NCBI GenBank assembly: GCA_018985235.1
Contig: JADGIG010000089.1
Coordinates: forward strand, 1-21,577
Direction of reading: 5' to 3'
DNA from: Sanchytrium tribonematis
Taxonomy: Eukaryota > Sanchytriomycota > Sanchytriomycetes > Sanchytriales > Sanchytriaceae
DNA: 21,577 nucleotides
Shown: positions 13,842 through 21,577 of the stretch, piece after piece
Layout: each line of letters starts with the position of its first letter
How positions within the stretch are numbered: position 1 is the stretch's first letter
The notes under the pieces: model-generated
Told to the model about the DNA's origin: nothing
Database searches by the model: none
What the model saw: the letters and a program-made list of their open reading frames with translations, nothing else
Position numbers and translations under genes: made by a program

Positions 13842-15248
13842 TTAATTAGGTCGCTTTTCAAGATGAACCACTACACCTGGTGAAGGTCTTTGAGTAATGT
13901 TTAACACTGTCTCGATCTCAAGAGTTTCCTTCACTTGAATTACTTTGTAATTTTTATATAATTTAGCAACCATGACCTTCAGTTCTGTTAAAGCTAATTG
14001 TTTTCCAATACAGCCTCTAAATCCTAATGAGAATGGAATGAAGTCATATTGGTCAATATTGGCATCCCATCTCTCGGGAATAAATTTGTCTGGGTCGTGA
14101 AAAACATCGGGATTTCGATTCATACCAGAAATATTTATCATAAAGAATGTGTTTTTCGGTAGAATCTGGCCTTTGTATTCCAAAGGCTTTGGAAGCTGTC
14201 GCGCTAAAGACGCTGCTGCAGGTTTTAATCTAATAGCTTCATTTATGACATTTGAAAGATATTTGCAATTGTTAATTGACTCTGAAGAATCTAAATCAAC
14301 TTCCATTAAACTCTCATAAAGCTTTTCTTGTTTTTCAGGATTCATTGCCATGAAATAGGCAAGCCAGCCTAGAGTTGTGGACGTGGTCTCGTTGCCTGCC
14401 ATAATGAAAGTGCAGATCTGATCTCTAATTTGTTTGTAGCTCTTTTTCTTTCGTAACATAATTCCAAGCAAATCTTCGGTGTATCCTTTTCTTTCTTCTA
14501 TTAGTTTATGAATAAATATATCCAACAAAGCAAGCAGCTTTGATCTTTTTATATTATTTGGAAATGGCAACTGATAATAGTATGGCAATACTGATGCAAG
14601 TACGTCAACATTATTAATGGTACTAAACGCTTGGCTAATCAAATTTGAAATGTCGTTTTCTTTTTCCAATGAGTTCAAATTATAGTTAAAGCATAATTTA
14701 CAAATAACATCAAGAGTGTACTGTCCAAACAGCGGTTGTAAATCAATCTTTCCAGGGATCAGTCTCTTTAAAAGTGCCTCTGACCTATTCAATAGAAACG
14801 GAAATAATTGCTGCAAATTTGTAGAGCTAAATAAAGGCAAAAATAATTTTTTATCTATAGAATGATCTTCGCCTTCCAAGACCAGTAAACCATTTCCAAG
14901 TAGCGGCCGAAGCATATTGCTTATAAATTCCGCTCTAATGGTGTTTTTGTTTTGGTCAATTAATAAGAACTTACAAATCTCAGGATCAATTGTACTAACA
15001 CCAGGCCACCAGAGAAAATTGTAAACATAAGTTTTCCCATACTTCAAGTGCCATTGATTCATAATGATTGTGTAATCTTGATGTTTAGAGATGTCTCGTA
15101 CTTGTCCAAAGAAATACGAAGTCCAATCATTCGAAATAGGTGGGAAAAATTTTATCAGTTGACTTCTCATTTTAATAAAATTGAACAAACAAAAACCCAG
15201 GTACGATATCCCAAAAAATGTAAAGAGTTTCAATAACGTAAGAATCAT
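13842..15248 (-). CDS. cytochrome P450 monooxygenase
   Basis: 468-aa microsomal P450. A single N-terminal membrane anchor (residues 3-25) is followed by a Pro-containing hinge. Landmarks: I-helix oxygen-activation motif AGNETT (284-289), K-helix EAIR (337-340, the ExxR pair), PERW (391-394) and the haem-binding loop FSLGFRGCIG (406-415) with ligand C413. In helix C the usual W/H-xxx-R reads H129-xxx-K133, a conservative change at the haem-propionate contact. The general look (AGNETTS, PxRW) is of the CYP3/CYP4/CYP5-like microsomal group, but I cannot name the family or substrate. It diverges from the ECM29-like gene over 118 bp (15249-15366), in which I see no distinct element. Confidence 0.95.
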   Translation of the reverse strand: MILTLLKLFTFFGISYLGFCLFNFIKMRSQLIKFFPPISNDWTSYFFGQVRDISKHQDYTIIMNQWHLKYGKTYVYNFLWWPGVSTIDPEICKFLLIDQNKNTIRAEFISNMLRPLLGNGLLVLEGEDHSIDKKLFLPLFSSTNLQQLFPFLLNRSEALLKRLIPGKIDLQPLFGQYTLDVICKLCFNYNLNSLEKENDISNLISQAFSTINNVDVLASVLPYYYQLPFPNNIKRSKLLALLDIFIHKLIEERKGYTEDLLGIMLRKKKSYKQIRDQICTFIMAGNETTSTTLGWLAYFMAMNPEKQEKLYESLMEVDLDSSESINNCKYLSNVINEAIRLKPAAASLARQLPKPLEYKGQILPKNTFFMINISGMNRNPDVFHDPDKFIPERWDANIDQYDFIPFSLGFRGCIGKQLALTELKVMVAKLYKNYKVIQVKETLEIETVLNITQRPSPGVVVHLEKRPN

Positions 15249-15366
15249 GTATCAAAAATCTCCGCAACCTATAATCTAATTTTATGGTTAAAAATGTTCA
15301 AAAATAACTTTTGGCCAGTCTCTAAGTAATAATAGTTCATTTTTTGCAAAATACATTTTTAGTTTC

Positions 15367-18300
15367 ATGAAACACTCAAGTGATTTTTTGAACGTGATAG
15401 AAAATCCTACTGAAAATCAGCAAAAGCTTCAATATTATTTAAACTTTTATCAAAATAGGAAAGAGACTCTGCCTCTTTTTGCGGATAAAATTAATTCTGC
15501 CAACAAGGCAATTATTCTACTTTTTCTAAATTTAGATCATGGTGCCATTAATGCACAATACCTATATGAAAATCAATTTGAAGAATTTTTTGATTTTGTT
15601 ATTTCCAAGCATGAATCTGTCGACTTCCAAGATCTAGAATCTCATTTTGACGTTTTCGTGAAACATTCCAGTAAAATTGTCACATTGGAATCAAATAATA
15701 TTGCAATAGGAATTGCCAAAACGGTCATCAACTGTGGGCCAATACTGGATGAAAGATTGCAGCAGATGACCAGGATGTATTATATACAATGTGTAGAAAT
15801 AATCACAAACCCTGATTCTAAAAACTTATTAAAATTGAAAGACTCTTGTAAGATTATTAAACATTCGGAATATTATGATTTTGGATACGTCTTGAAGATT
15901 TTATTTGCACTTACTAAACAAACGAAACATTACACTACCACTTGCCCATTGGTTTGTGAATTAATTCTTAATATATTAGAAAAATCTACATTTATCCAGC
16001 ATTATAATGTTCTGTCTTTGTTTTGTAAGTCAACTTTGGCGAAGCCAATTTCTCCTAGTACTCGAGAGCTCGTATTTAAAATTTTGTACATTTTGTTCAA
16101 TTATCAAGTCACCTTGAAGCAGTTTCAGGAATTTCTACTAGTTTTTAAGGATGTTGACCATTCGTCTATACCATTTGCTTACAACGCTGCTTGTCTTGCA
16201 CTTGATAAAATAGATGAGCCTCCTACTTCATTTCATTCTTTACTGGAGCATGAACATTATCTAGCTAGACTGCTCGGACTCAAGATTTCCAAAAAATTCA
16301 ATTTGGACATTTTTACTCATATGTTAATCGCAAGCTGTGATTCTCATCCGATAATCAAAGAAGAAGCTGAAAAATTTTCATCTGAGTTTGAGAATTGGAA
16401 TCTCGAAAAACAATTGAAATGTCCCACAGAAATCTCTGACAGCAGATTTGTTGAATACCTTTTGGAATTGCTGTTCAAAATTCAATTTCCAGCTAGAGTT
16501 CCGATGCTTTGCGCGTTTGTAGAATCTTGCATTTATAAAAATTGGTATTTATCAACTTTGTCATTACATCAATTCGTGTTTGAAAACCTTATAAGTTCTC
16601 CTGTTCACAACAACACGGCCGCTGAAATTTTCAAGAATGCCATCCTAAACAGTCAAAAATTGAATCAAGAGAAGAAAAATTATTTGACTTTAGCCTTGTT
16701 TGTGATAACTCAAGCAGACATAGTCCAAAATTATTTAAATTCATTAATTTTCTTTAAAAACATTGATCCTCCAATTTTACAGAAAGATGTTTCTTTGCTT
16801 TTTGCAATATGTAGACAATTAGTTATACGACCAACATCCAAATCCTTAGCGGTATCAGAATCGCAATTGTTACAGTATATTGATAATCATGATTCTCTAT
16901 ACGTAAAATATTATATTTTCATTTACTTGCACCAATTCAAGTCATTTGAAAATTTAATCAAAGCCAAAAACGAAATGAAATTACATGCCATAATTTTAAA
17001 CATTTGCAAATACTACGGAAAACGACTACACTCGGAAATGTGCTTCAAAAACGATGAGTACATTTACAAAATTGATTCTTCTGCGCTCACATCTTATTTA
17101 GAACTCATAAGTGGGAAGTCATTATCAAACTTATATTTTATTAGACATAGTTTGGAATTCAATATAAATTTACCAATGAAACATCTATTTGACATTTATA
17201 TCAAAAACATGGATTTTTTAAGCTCTGATTATGCAGATATTTACTTTAATGCCTTTTCATATTTTTCCAAGCTGCTTGAACGTGATTTATGCCTTGAATT
17301 TGTCAACATGTTTGGCAAAATTAAATCATCAAATAATGTGTACTATCTGTTTTTCAAACAAATTGTAAGCATGACTCAATACTCTAATAATGTTGAACAT
17401 TTATTCAAGTTTTTTAACTCCGAACATGAAATTTATTATTTTTTTACCAAGCATGAGAATGACCAAGTCTCAAAATTGATGCCAAAGCACGTGCTTCAAG
17501 GTAATTTTCTGCAACACTGGATAAAATTTCTCTATTCATTTGATGGCGATGTGAGACTAATAGGACTTTTGAATGCTGCAGATGTTTTTAAAAGTGTCAC
17601 AATGGAAGAGATACTGCAACTGGATCCTTCATTTTGTAAGGGAATACCAAGATTACTAGATGACCCGAATCCAAATTGCCAAAAATATGCAATTTCAACT
17701 TTGCAATCATTTCTGAACTTTGATTTATCACTTGAAAATGCTGTACAATTTTCGGATACACTCTTATTATATGGTGTTGCCAATAAGCAAACTAATGTCC
17801 GCGTGGTTAGTATATCGCTTTTAATTAAAATTATCAAAAAATTTAATAACCACGAGACCTTGATTCCTATTCTTTTAGAATCCCTGAATCATATAGAAAA
17901 ATTCTCGGGTTTAGAGGGTGATGATTTGATTCATTTTATACAAAAGTACACGCTTCGCCTGATTGAAGTCATAAAATTTCAGGGAGATCTAAATGATGTT
18001 ATTTCATTAATGATTAAAACATTTCGAATATCAGATTTGCCACCAAATCGCGAATTTATTTTACAACTTTTAATCAAATGTCAAATTGACACCAATAATT
18101 TATCTTTTAGAGAATTGCAAGATTTAGTAATAGCTCTAAGAGATTCTGATATAGGATGGATAAATATTATCCTTAAAAGTCATTTTGAAAGGAGCAGCAA
18201 AGACATGAAAAAGTTTTGTGACTTCCTAATTGATACTTGGGCTCACTCGTCTTCCAAAGTATTGGACCAATTCATTGTATCATTTTTGTATAAAAATGAG

Positions 18301-18663
18301 TTTAAGACACTACACAATTTGTTGAATGAATCAAATTATGACCAAAATTGGAATACTTTTGTAAAATATATTTTCAAAACTGCAAACCCTGAGAAAATCA
18401 GATTATTAGAATCTAAATTAATAGGAATGCCTGATTTTGAGATATCTGCATTTTGTAATTGTCAAATTGAGGTCTTTCTCTTCAAGTATATTGAGAAGTA
18501 CAACTTAATAATAGATGCAAATGACATTTTGACTTACGCCAAGCCAACTCATTTTATTTTGCAAGTTGCATCAAAATATTTGCTGAATGATGAAAACTAT
18601 GAAAAATATGCAGCTTACGCCGTTGAAGAAAAGATGGATAATATCAAGTTAAATAAACTTTAG
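15367..18663 (+). CDS. ECM29: ECM29-like proteasome adaptor/scaffold (HEAT repeats)
   Basis: 1098 aa, almost entirely helical repeats. Ecm29 binds the 26S proteasome and regulates its assembly and stress response. Two regions resemble the family as I recall it. At 318-337, HMLIASCDSHPIIKEEAEKF fits the Ecm29 N-terminal pattern of a small-residue/Asp helix followed by an acidic-Lys helix. At about 760-846, IPRLLDD ... KYAISTLQSFLN ... NVRVVSISLLIKII ... LIPILLESLNHIE follows human ECM29 (YRVLDD, ALSKLT, EVRSLSIQTLVKI, LIPALLESLSVLE). It is much shorter than yeast or human Ecm29 (about 1850 aa). Another large HEAT protein remains possible. The C-terminal codons contain AATAAA (18652-18657), 3 nt before the TAG stop. 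Confidence 0.55.
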   Translation: MKHSSDFLNVIENPTENQQKLQYYLNFYQNRKETLPLFADKINSANKAIILLFLNLDHGAINAQYLYENQFEEFFDFVISKHESVDFQDLESHFDVFVKHSSKIVTLESNNIAIGIAKTVINCGPILDERLQQMTRMYYIQCVEIITNPDSKNLLKLKDSCKIIKHSEYYDFGYVLKILFALTKQTKHYTTTCPLVCELILNILEKSTFIQHYNVLSLFCKSTLAKPISPSTRELVFKILYILFNYQVTLKQFQEFLLVFKDVDHSSIPFAYNAACLALDKIDEPPTSFHSLLEHEHYLARLLGLKISKKFNLDIFTHMLIASCDSHPIIKEEAEKFSSEFENWNLEKQLKCPTEISDSRFVEYLLELLFKIQFPARVPMLCAFVESCIYKNWYLSTLSLHQFVFENLISSPVHNNTAAEIFKNAILNSQKLNQEKKNYLTLALFVITQADIVQNYLNSLIFFKNIDPPILQKDVSLLFAICRQLVIRPTSKSLAVSESQLLQYIDNHDSLYVKYYIFIYLHQFKSFENLIKAKNEMKLHAIILNICKYYGKRLHSEMCFKNDEYIYKIDSSALTSYLELISGKSLSNLYFIRHSLEFNINLPMKHLFDIYIKNMDFLSSDYADIYFNAFSYFSKLLERDLCLEFVNMFGKIKSSNNVYYLFFKQIVSMTQYSNNVEHLFKFFNSEHEIYYFFTKHENDQVSKLMPKHVLQGNFLQHWIKFLYSFDGDVRLIGLLNAADVFKSVTMEEILQLDPSFCKGIPRLLDDPNPNCQKYAISTLQSFLNFDLSLENAVQFSDTLLLYGVANKQTNVRVVSISLLIKIIKKFNNHETLIPILLESLNHIEKFSGLEGDDLIHFIQKYTLRLIEVIKFQGDLNDVISLMIKTFRISDLPPNREFILQLLIKCQIDTNNLSFRELQDLVIALRDSDIGWINIILKSHFERSSKDMKKFCDFLIDTWAHSSSKVLDQFIVSFLYKNEFKTLHNLLNESNYDQNWNTFVKYIFKTANPEKIRLLESKLIGMPDFEISAFCNCQIEVFLFKYIEKYNLIIDANDILTYAKPTHFILQVASKYLLNDENYEKYAAYAVEEKMDNIKLNKL
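18652..18657 (+). terminator. AATAAA inside the 3' end of the ECM29-like CDS
   Basis: The hexamer ends 3 nt before the stop codon (18661-18663), comparable to the hexamer in the last codons of the gene at 58-1116. Confidence 0.4.
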
Positions 18664-18756
18664 TGATCCATTTTATGGTCTTTCAATATCAATCTTGTAT
18701 TTGATTGGTGCAAATATATGAATGCTTTCATAAAAGTCTTGCAGAGATAATTCGAA

Positions 18757-19245
18757 ATGCATCAAGTTATAATTTATGTTCACCCTTTAAAAAGTGATAG
18801 TGAAGAAGTCGTGCTTCTACCTGTGTCTTTAAATGATACAACACTTGATGTCATTCAGATCACCTTAGATCACTTAAAAATACCCTTTCATCCCAAATAC
18901 AAACTATACGAATCCAAATTTGTTCCTGGGAAATGCGCAACTTCTAATTCAAACTCTTTGAAAAAACCAAACCGTCAATTGCTCAGAGAGTTGCATGACA
19001 CAGAATGCCCATTGGTAATACTTTACAGTTGGTTTGCCAACAAAGATCGAATGCTTATGAACCTCATACTAAAGCCATGTGAAGGTTCATTGAAGCATGA
19101 TAAGCTATATGAAAAGTTGCCATTGGAATCTTTAAAGAGGCGATTAAACGTTTTAGAACGTGAAGAAGAAAAGCGACTTAGTGAAACCAAATTAAAATAC
19201 GAAAATATGAGACGAATGATTATACGACGATTATCTACATTATAA
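18757..19245 (+). CDS. RASSF-like protein: Ras-association plus SARAH domain
   Basis: 162 aa. Residues 2-110 fit a Ras-association (RA) ubiquitin-like fold (VIIYVHPL ... DVIQITLDHLKIP ... KYKLYES). RQLLRELHDTECPLVILYSW followed by ILKPCEG corresponds to RASSF1 RKLLDDEQPLRLRLLAG ... FVLKEND. Residues 120-162 (LPLESLKRRLNVLEREEEKR, then KYENMRRMIIRRL) match the SARAH helix of RASSF1 (MPELHNFLRILQREEEEHL ... KYSYCRQKIQEAL). In animals RASSF1-6 bind activated Ras-type GTPases through RA and Hippo/MST kinases through SARAH. The protein is essentially a bare RA-SARAH core with no zinc finger. Its stop is one base from that of RIC8. Confidence 0.8.
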   Translation: MHQVIIYVHPLKSDSEEVVLLPVSLNDTTLDVIQITLDHLKIPFHPKYKLYESKFVPGKCATSNSNSLKKPNRQLLRELHDTECPLVILYSWFANKDRMLMNLILKPCEGSLKHDKLYEKLPLESLKRRLNVLEREEEKRLSETKLKYENMRRMIIRRLSTL

Positions 19246-19246
19246 A

Positions 19247-20597
19247 TTATTTATCTTCATCTGTTTTCAGTTGAACCTGAATACCAGCCTTGTTCAACCT
19301 CTCAAATAAGACAAAAAGTTTTTCAGCTTCGATTTCCTTTTCCTCGTCAGTCATTTCACTTATAAAAGAATCTCGCTCTTTCTGTCCAGTTACAAAGTTC
19401 CATTCTCCATGCGTTTCTTTACTATATTTCTCTTGAAGTTGTGAAGATAAGAGCCCATGGTTAACTAAATACCCCATTACTATACCCAAACCGGTATAAT
19501 TAACCATTTCCTCAACTTTATAAAAAACAATTACCTTGCTGATCGAATAAAGAAAAAACTAGTTCTTGAATTCGTTCACTTGTGAATGCAGTCATCGGAG
19601 GTGGCCTTACCTGTCCCTCGCTGATAAGCCCTACTTCTTCTTTCGTAATTCCTAGACCTGCAGTTGCAGAGAATGCACTTATAAGCCTGTGAGGCAAAGA
19701 TATGCCAGCTCCCAAAACTTCTGCTCGATCAACGTCATCTGGCAAAAGCTTTTCCTTTAAATATATTCTCCATGGCTTTTGTTTTCCCAATGAGCTTATT
19801 TTGAATTCTAAAGTACACATCCAAGTGAACAGATAAGCAATAATTCCAAAAACAGTGCCAGTCACTTCATTGTCATGAGTAAATTTGGTGTCCAAATAAT
19901 TAATTAGGAAGTCGATTAATATTTTGTCCTTCTTTTCAACATAAACATTCTCATATAATGCAACTCCATTTTCAATCGACATAACACTTTCAAGCTCACT
20001 CGCCAAAAAATCTTTAAAATGAAGTAACGCATTTAAAGCGTGACTAGTGTGGGTTTCATTCAAAACTAAGCGCCTTAACTTTTCATATAACTTGGGTATA
20101 GATATGTTTTTAGATTCAAAGAGTTTGCCCCGTTCTTTATCATTAGTTTGTACAAGATCGTAAAAATTAAGAAGATTATAGAGACACTTTAAGCATTCGT
20201 CAAGAACGTCATCCTTATCACAATCAAGTGATTCATAGATTTTCTCAACCAAAGCAACTCCGTATAACCGAATTCTTTCATGGTATTCTGTAGTAGCCAA
20301 AAAGAAAATTCTAAATATCACAAACAAATGATCTGAATGAAGCTGATCTACGACTTTGAGATCAATTTTTTCCGCATAGTATGTATGAGATCCATATAAT
20401 TTGAGGGTATTAGCAACACATTTCAACTCATCTAATTTGCTGAGATCTAGTTGTGACAAGTAAGGACTCATATCAAATATTCGGGATATTGCGAGTAATT
20501 GATCAGATCTCTTTTCTTTAAAAAACAAGGTGACATACTTTTCAACTTCCGAAGATTCAAGAGAATTAATGTCTATGTTAATATCTAAATTTGACAT
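19247..20597 (-). CDS. RIC8: RIC8/synembryn, G-alpha chaperone and exchange factor (one 19-nt intron)
   Basis: Coding segments 20597-19535 and 19515-19247, 443 aa. RIC8 folds and activates heterotrimeric G-protein alpha subunits in the cytosol. It is an armadillo-type helical repeat protein. Around the splice junction the joined protein reads VFSLFDQQ-VEEMVNYTG, which lines up without a gap with human RIC8A LFVLCSES-VPRFIKYTG. The second segment continues LGIVMGYLVNHGLL ... FVTGQKERDSF ... EMTDEEKEIEAEKLFVLFERL, matching NPVTGRVEEKP ... [21 protein letters not shown]. Upstream, PWRIYLKEKLLP aligns with ARKFLKAQVLP. RIC8 occurs in animals and filamentous fungi but not in budding yeast. CAAGGA on the plus strand (TCCTTG on the gene's strand, 20610-20605) lies 7 nt before the ATG. 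Confidence 0.9.
19516..19534 (-). other. 19-nt spliceosomal intron in RIC8
   Basis: On the minus strand the intron is GTAATTGTTTTTTATAAAG, after exonic CAAG. It contains an in-frame TAA that would end the first segment. Excision gives codon G|TT (Val355) and restores a gap-free match to RIC8. A 13-nt GT-AG alternative inside it also keeps frame but would add two residues to the alignment; other nearby GT/AG pairs give the wrong frame. Confidence 0.85.
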
Positions 20598-20921
20598 AAA
20601 GTTTCAAGGAATTTACGAATAAATGTGCACATTTAAGTGAACTTAATCATCTGTGTGCCAAATAAGCATTTCCTCGTTTGCTTGGCAGGCTAATATGCAT
20701 TTATAAAAGAGGAAGCCTATGAAATTTTGACGGAGAACTGACTTAGTCGCCATCTCGCTAATTTTATTATTTTTGAAAATAAGATATTTACATTAGCAGC
20801 GTCCAATTATGCACTGTTGTATAGGTCAATTCAAGTGTGAATCAATGCCGCAATACTAAAAGGTCATCCAACTATTACTGCAACTGCCAAGGCTACGAAA
20901 TTTTCAAAATTAAAAAAGAAA
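20598..20921 (+). promoter_or_regulatory. divergent RIC8 / 20922-gene intergenic region, 324 bp
   Basis: Longest gene-free stretch of the window. Next to RIC8 lies TTCCTTGAAAC (minus strand). In the middle is a clear TATA box TATAAAAG at 20702-20709, flanked by AGGCT/AGCCT inverted repeats (20689-20693 and 20713-20717). If it directs the plus-strand gene, the leader is long (about 180 nt) and contains two short upstream ORFs, at 20719-20730 (3 codons plus stop) and 20809-20859. I see no tRNA or snRNA signature. Confidence 0.45.
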
Positions 20922-21553
20922 ATGATTAAAATGACTGTTGGAAGTAAAGATCAATTAGATTTAAAACCCAAAAGTATTATTGAAGCCAATTCCATTTCTG
21001 ATGATTTATTGTGTGATGGTGATTTTGAACTCTTAAATGATTACGAAGAATCATACGAAGCGTACCAACAATTAAAGAGAGCAAAAAGCTTTGAAGATTT
21101 AGAATTAAAGCTGGAACAATTTGAACTTGTATCGGACATGGATTTGTTATCAGAAAGTGAGATGGATCTTGTTGACGATTATTACGAAGTTCGAAATATT
21201 AACTATATTCGACAATACTACGCTCCTGTATCAAGATTCAATTTGTCGTCACTTCAAGGCCCAAAATTTTCTGTGCTAAGCACTGACAAACTTGATTTTG
21301 TTAGTATTTTAGATTGCTGGTCAATAGCAAGATTCCACAATCTGACTCAAGATGTGTACAGAAATACTAAAAATATATTGATGAATATACACATAGAATG
21401 TCTGCTTGCGACTTTGATGTTAGAAAATTCCAAAAACATATTTTGTACTTTGCGACATATAAACCAATCTTTCTTAAATATAGAATATTTCTGCCGTTGC
21501 ATCAATCATATTTCGATCATTATATGTTTAAGTGTTCTTTTTTAATAGATTAA
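20922..21553 (+). CDS. uncharacterised acidic protein with an apparent frame break
   Basis: The family is unknown. From the ATG at 20922 the frame gives an acidic N-terminal half (DDLLCDGDFELL, LKLEQFELVSDMDLL, ESEMDLVDDYYE) and a hydrophobic/aromatic part (YIRQYYAPVSRFNL). Uninterrupted it would stop at 21545 with an implausible Ile/Cys-rich tail. In another frame, from about 21374 to the TAA at 21551-21553, the sequence reads IDEYTHRMSACDFDVRKF and onward to KYRIFLPLHQSYFDHY, which looks much more like protein, and AATAAA (21557-21562) follows that stop by 3 nt. One extra A in the A5 run 21369-21373 would join the frames (210 aa); a 41-nt GT-AG intron 21356-21396 containing TACTAA would too (196 aa). 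A sequencing error, an intron or real decay cannot be separated here. The upstream frame is open to 20841 without an ATG, so a leader exon is possible. Confidence 0.55.
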
Positions 21554-21577
21554 AACAATAAATTTGTTTTCACTTGT

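Noticed and set aside
1-21577. Non-standard genetic code (ciliate-like), given the tiny introns.
   Set aside because: TAA, TAG and TGA all act as terminators at gene ends supported by homology or position, and no conserved domain reads through a stop once the 19-nt introns are removed.
1-21577. Mobile elements, CRISPR arrays, tRNA or rRNA genes.
   Set aside because: I found no transposase-like frame, terminal repeats, regularly spaced repeat array, or tRNA internal promoter/TPsiC-like structure in the spacers.

Overview
The window is AT-rich, extremely gene-dense nuclear DNA from a eukaryote with the standard code (TAA, TAG and TGA all end genes). I see 19 protein genes plus the possible start of another at the left edge. 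The gene set looks like a deep-branching opisthokont (early fungal lineage, rozellid/aphelid-like, or other unicellular relative) rather than a Dikarya yeast. It has fungal-style compaction, yet it carries an INTS4-like Integrator subunit, a RASSF-type RA-SARAH protein, RIC8, NBAS and a GLRX3 with two glutaredoxin domains, an animal-like set that budding yeasts lack. The lineage is an inference; no rRNA gene is present to fix it.

Left part (1-7100): an unassigned gene and an NBAS/Sec39 homologue on the minus strand, the latter divergent from GPI mannosyltransferase II (PIGV/GPI18). A probable ubinuclein/HPC2-like chromatin protein and the ribosome-biogenesis zinc-finger protein BUD20/ZNF593 follow. 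Middle (7101-13836): mitochondrial monothiol glutaredoxin GRX5, INTS4, ribosomal P1, mitochondrial bL33, cohesin kleisin RAD21, a ubiquitin-specific protease, mitochondrial mL41 and cytosolic GLRX3. Right part (13842-21577): a cytochrome P450, an ECM29-like proteasome adaptor, a RASSF-like protein, RIC8, and an unassigned acidic protein whose frame appears broken once.

The most striking feature is gene architecture. Two genes (RAD21 and RIC8) are each interrupted by a GT-AG intron of exactly 19 nt; removing it restores a family-consistent protein in both. Facing genes are almost fused: stop codons 1, 5, 10 and 13 bp apart, and divergent start codons 19 and 25 bp apart. An AATAAA polyadenylation hexamer commonly overlaps or touches the stop codon, and a TCCTTG(A) element sits just upstream of seven start codons. 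The ribosomal P1 promoter has a 17-bp direct repeat carrying two CACGTG boxes exactly 30 bp apart.

Functionally the window mixes housekeeping genes: Fe-S/iron handling (GRX5, GLRX3), mitochondrial and cytosolic ribosome parts, proteostasis (USP, ECM29), chromatin/RNA (RAD21, ubinuclein-like, INTS4), secretory pathway (NBAS, PIGV) and signalling (RASSF, RIC8). There is no sign of a mobile element, CRISPR array, tRNA or rRNA gene.
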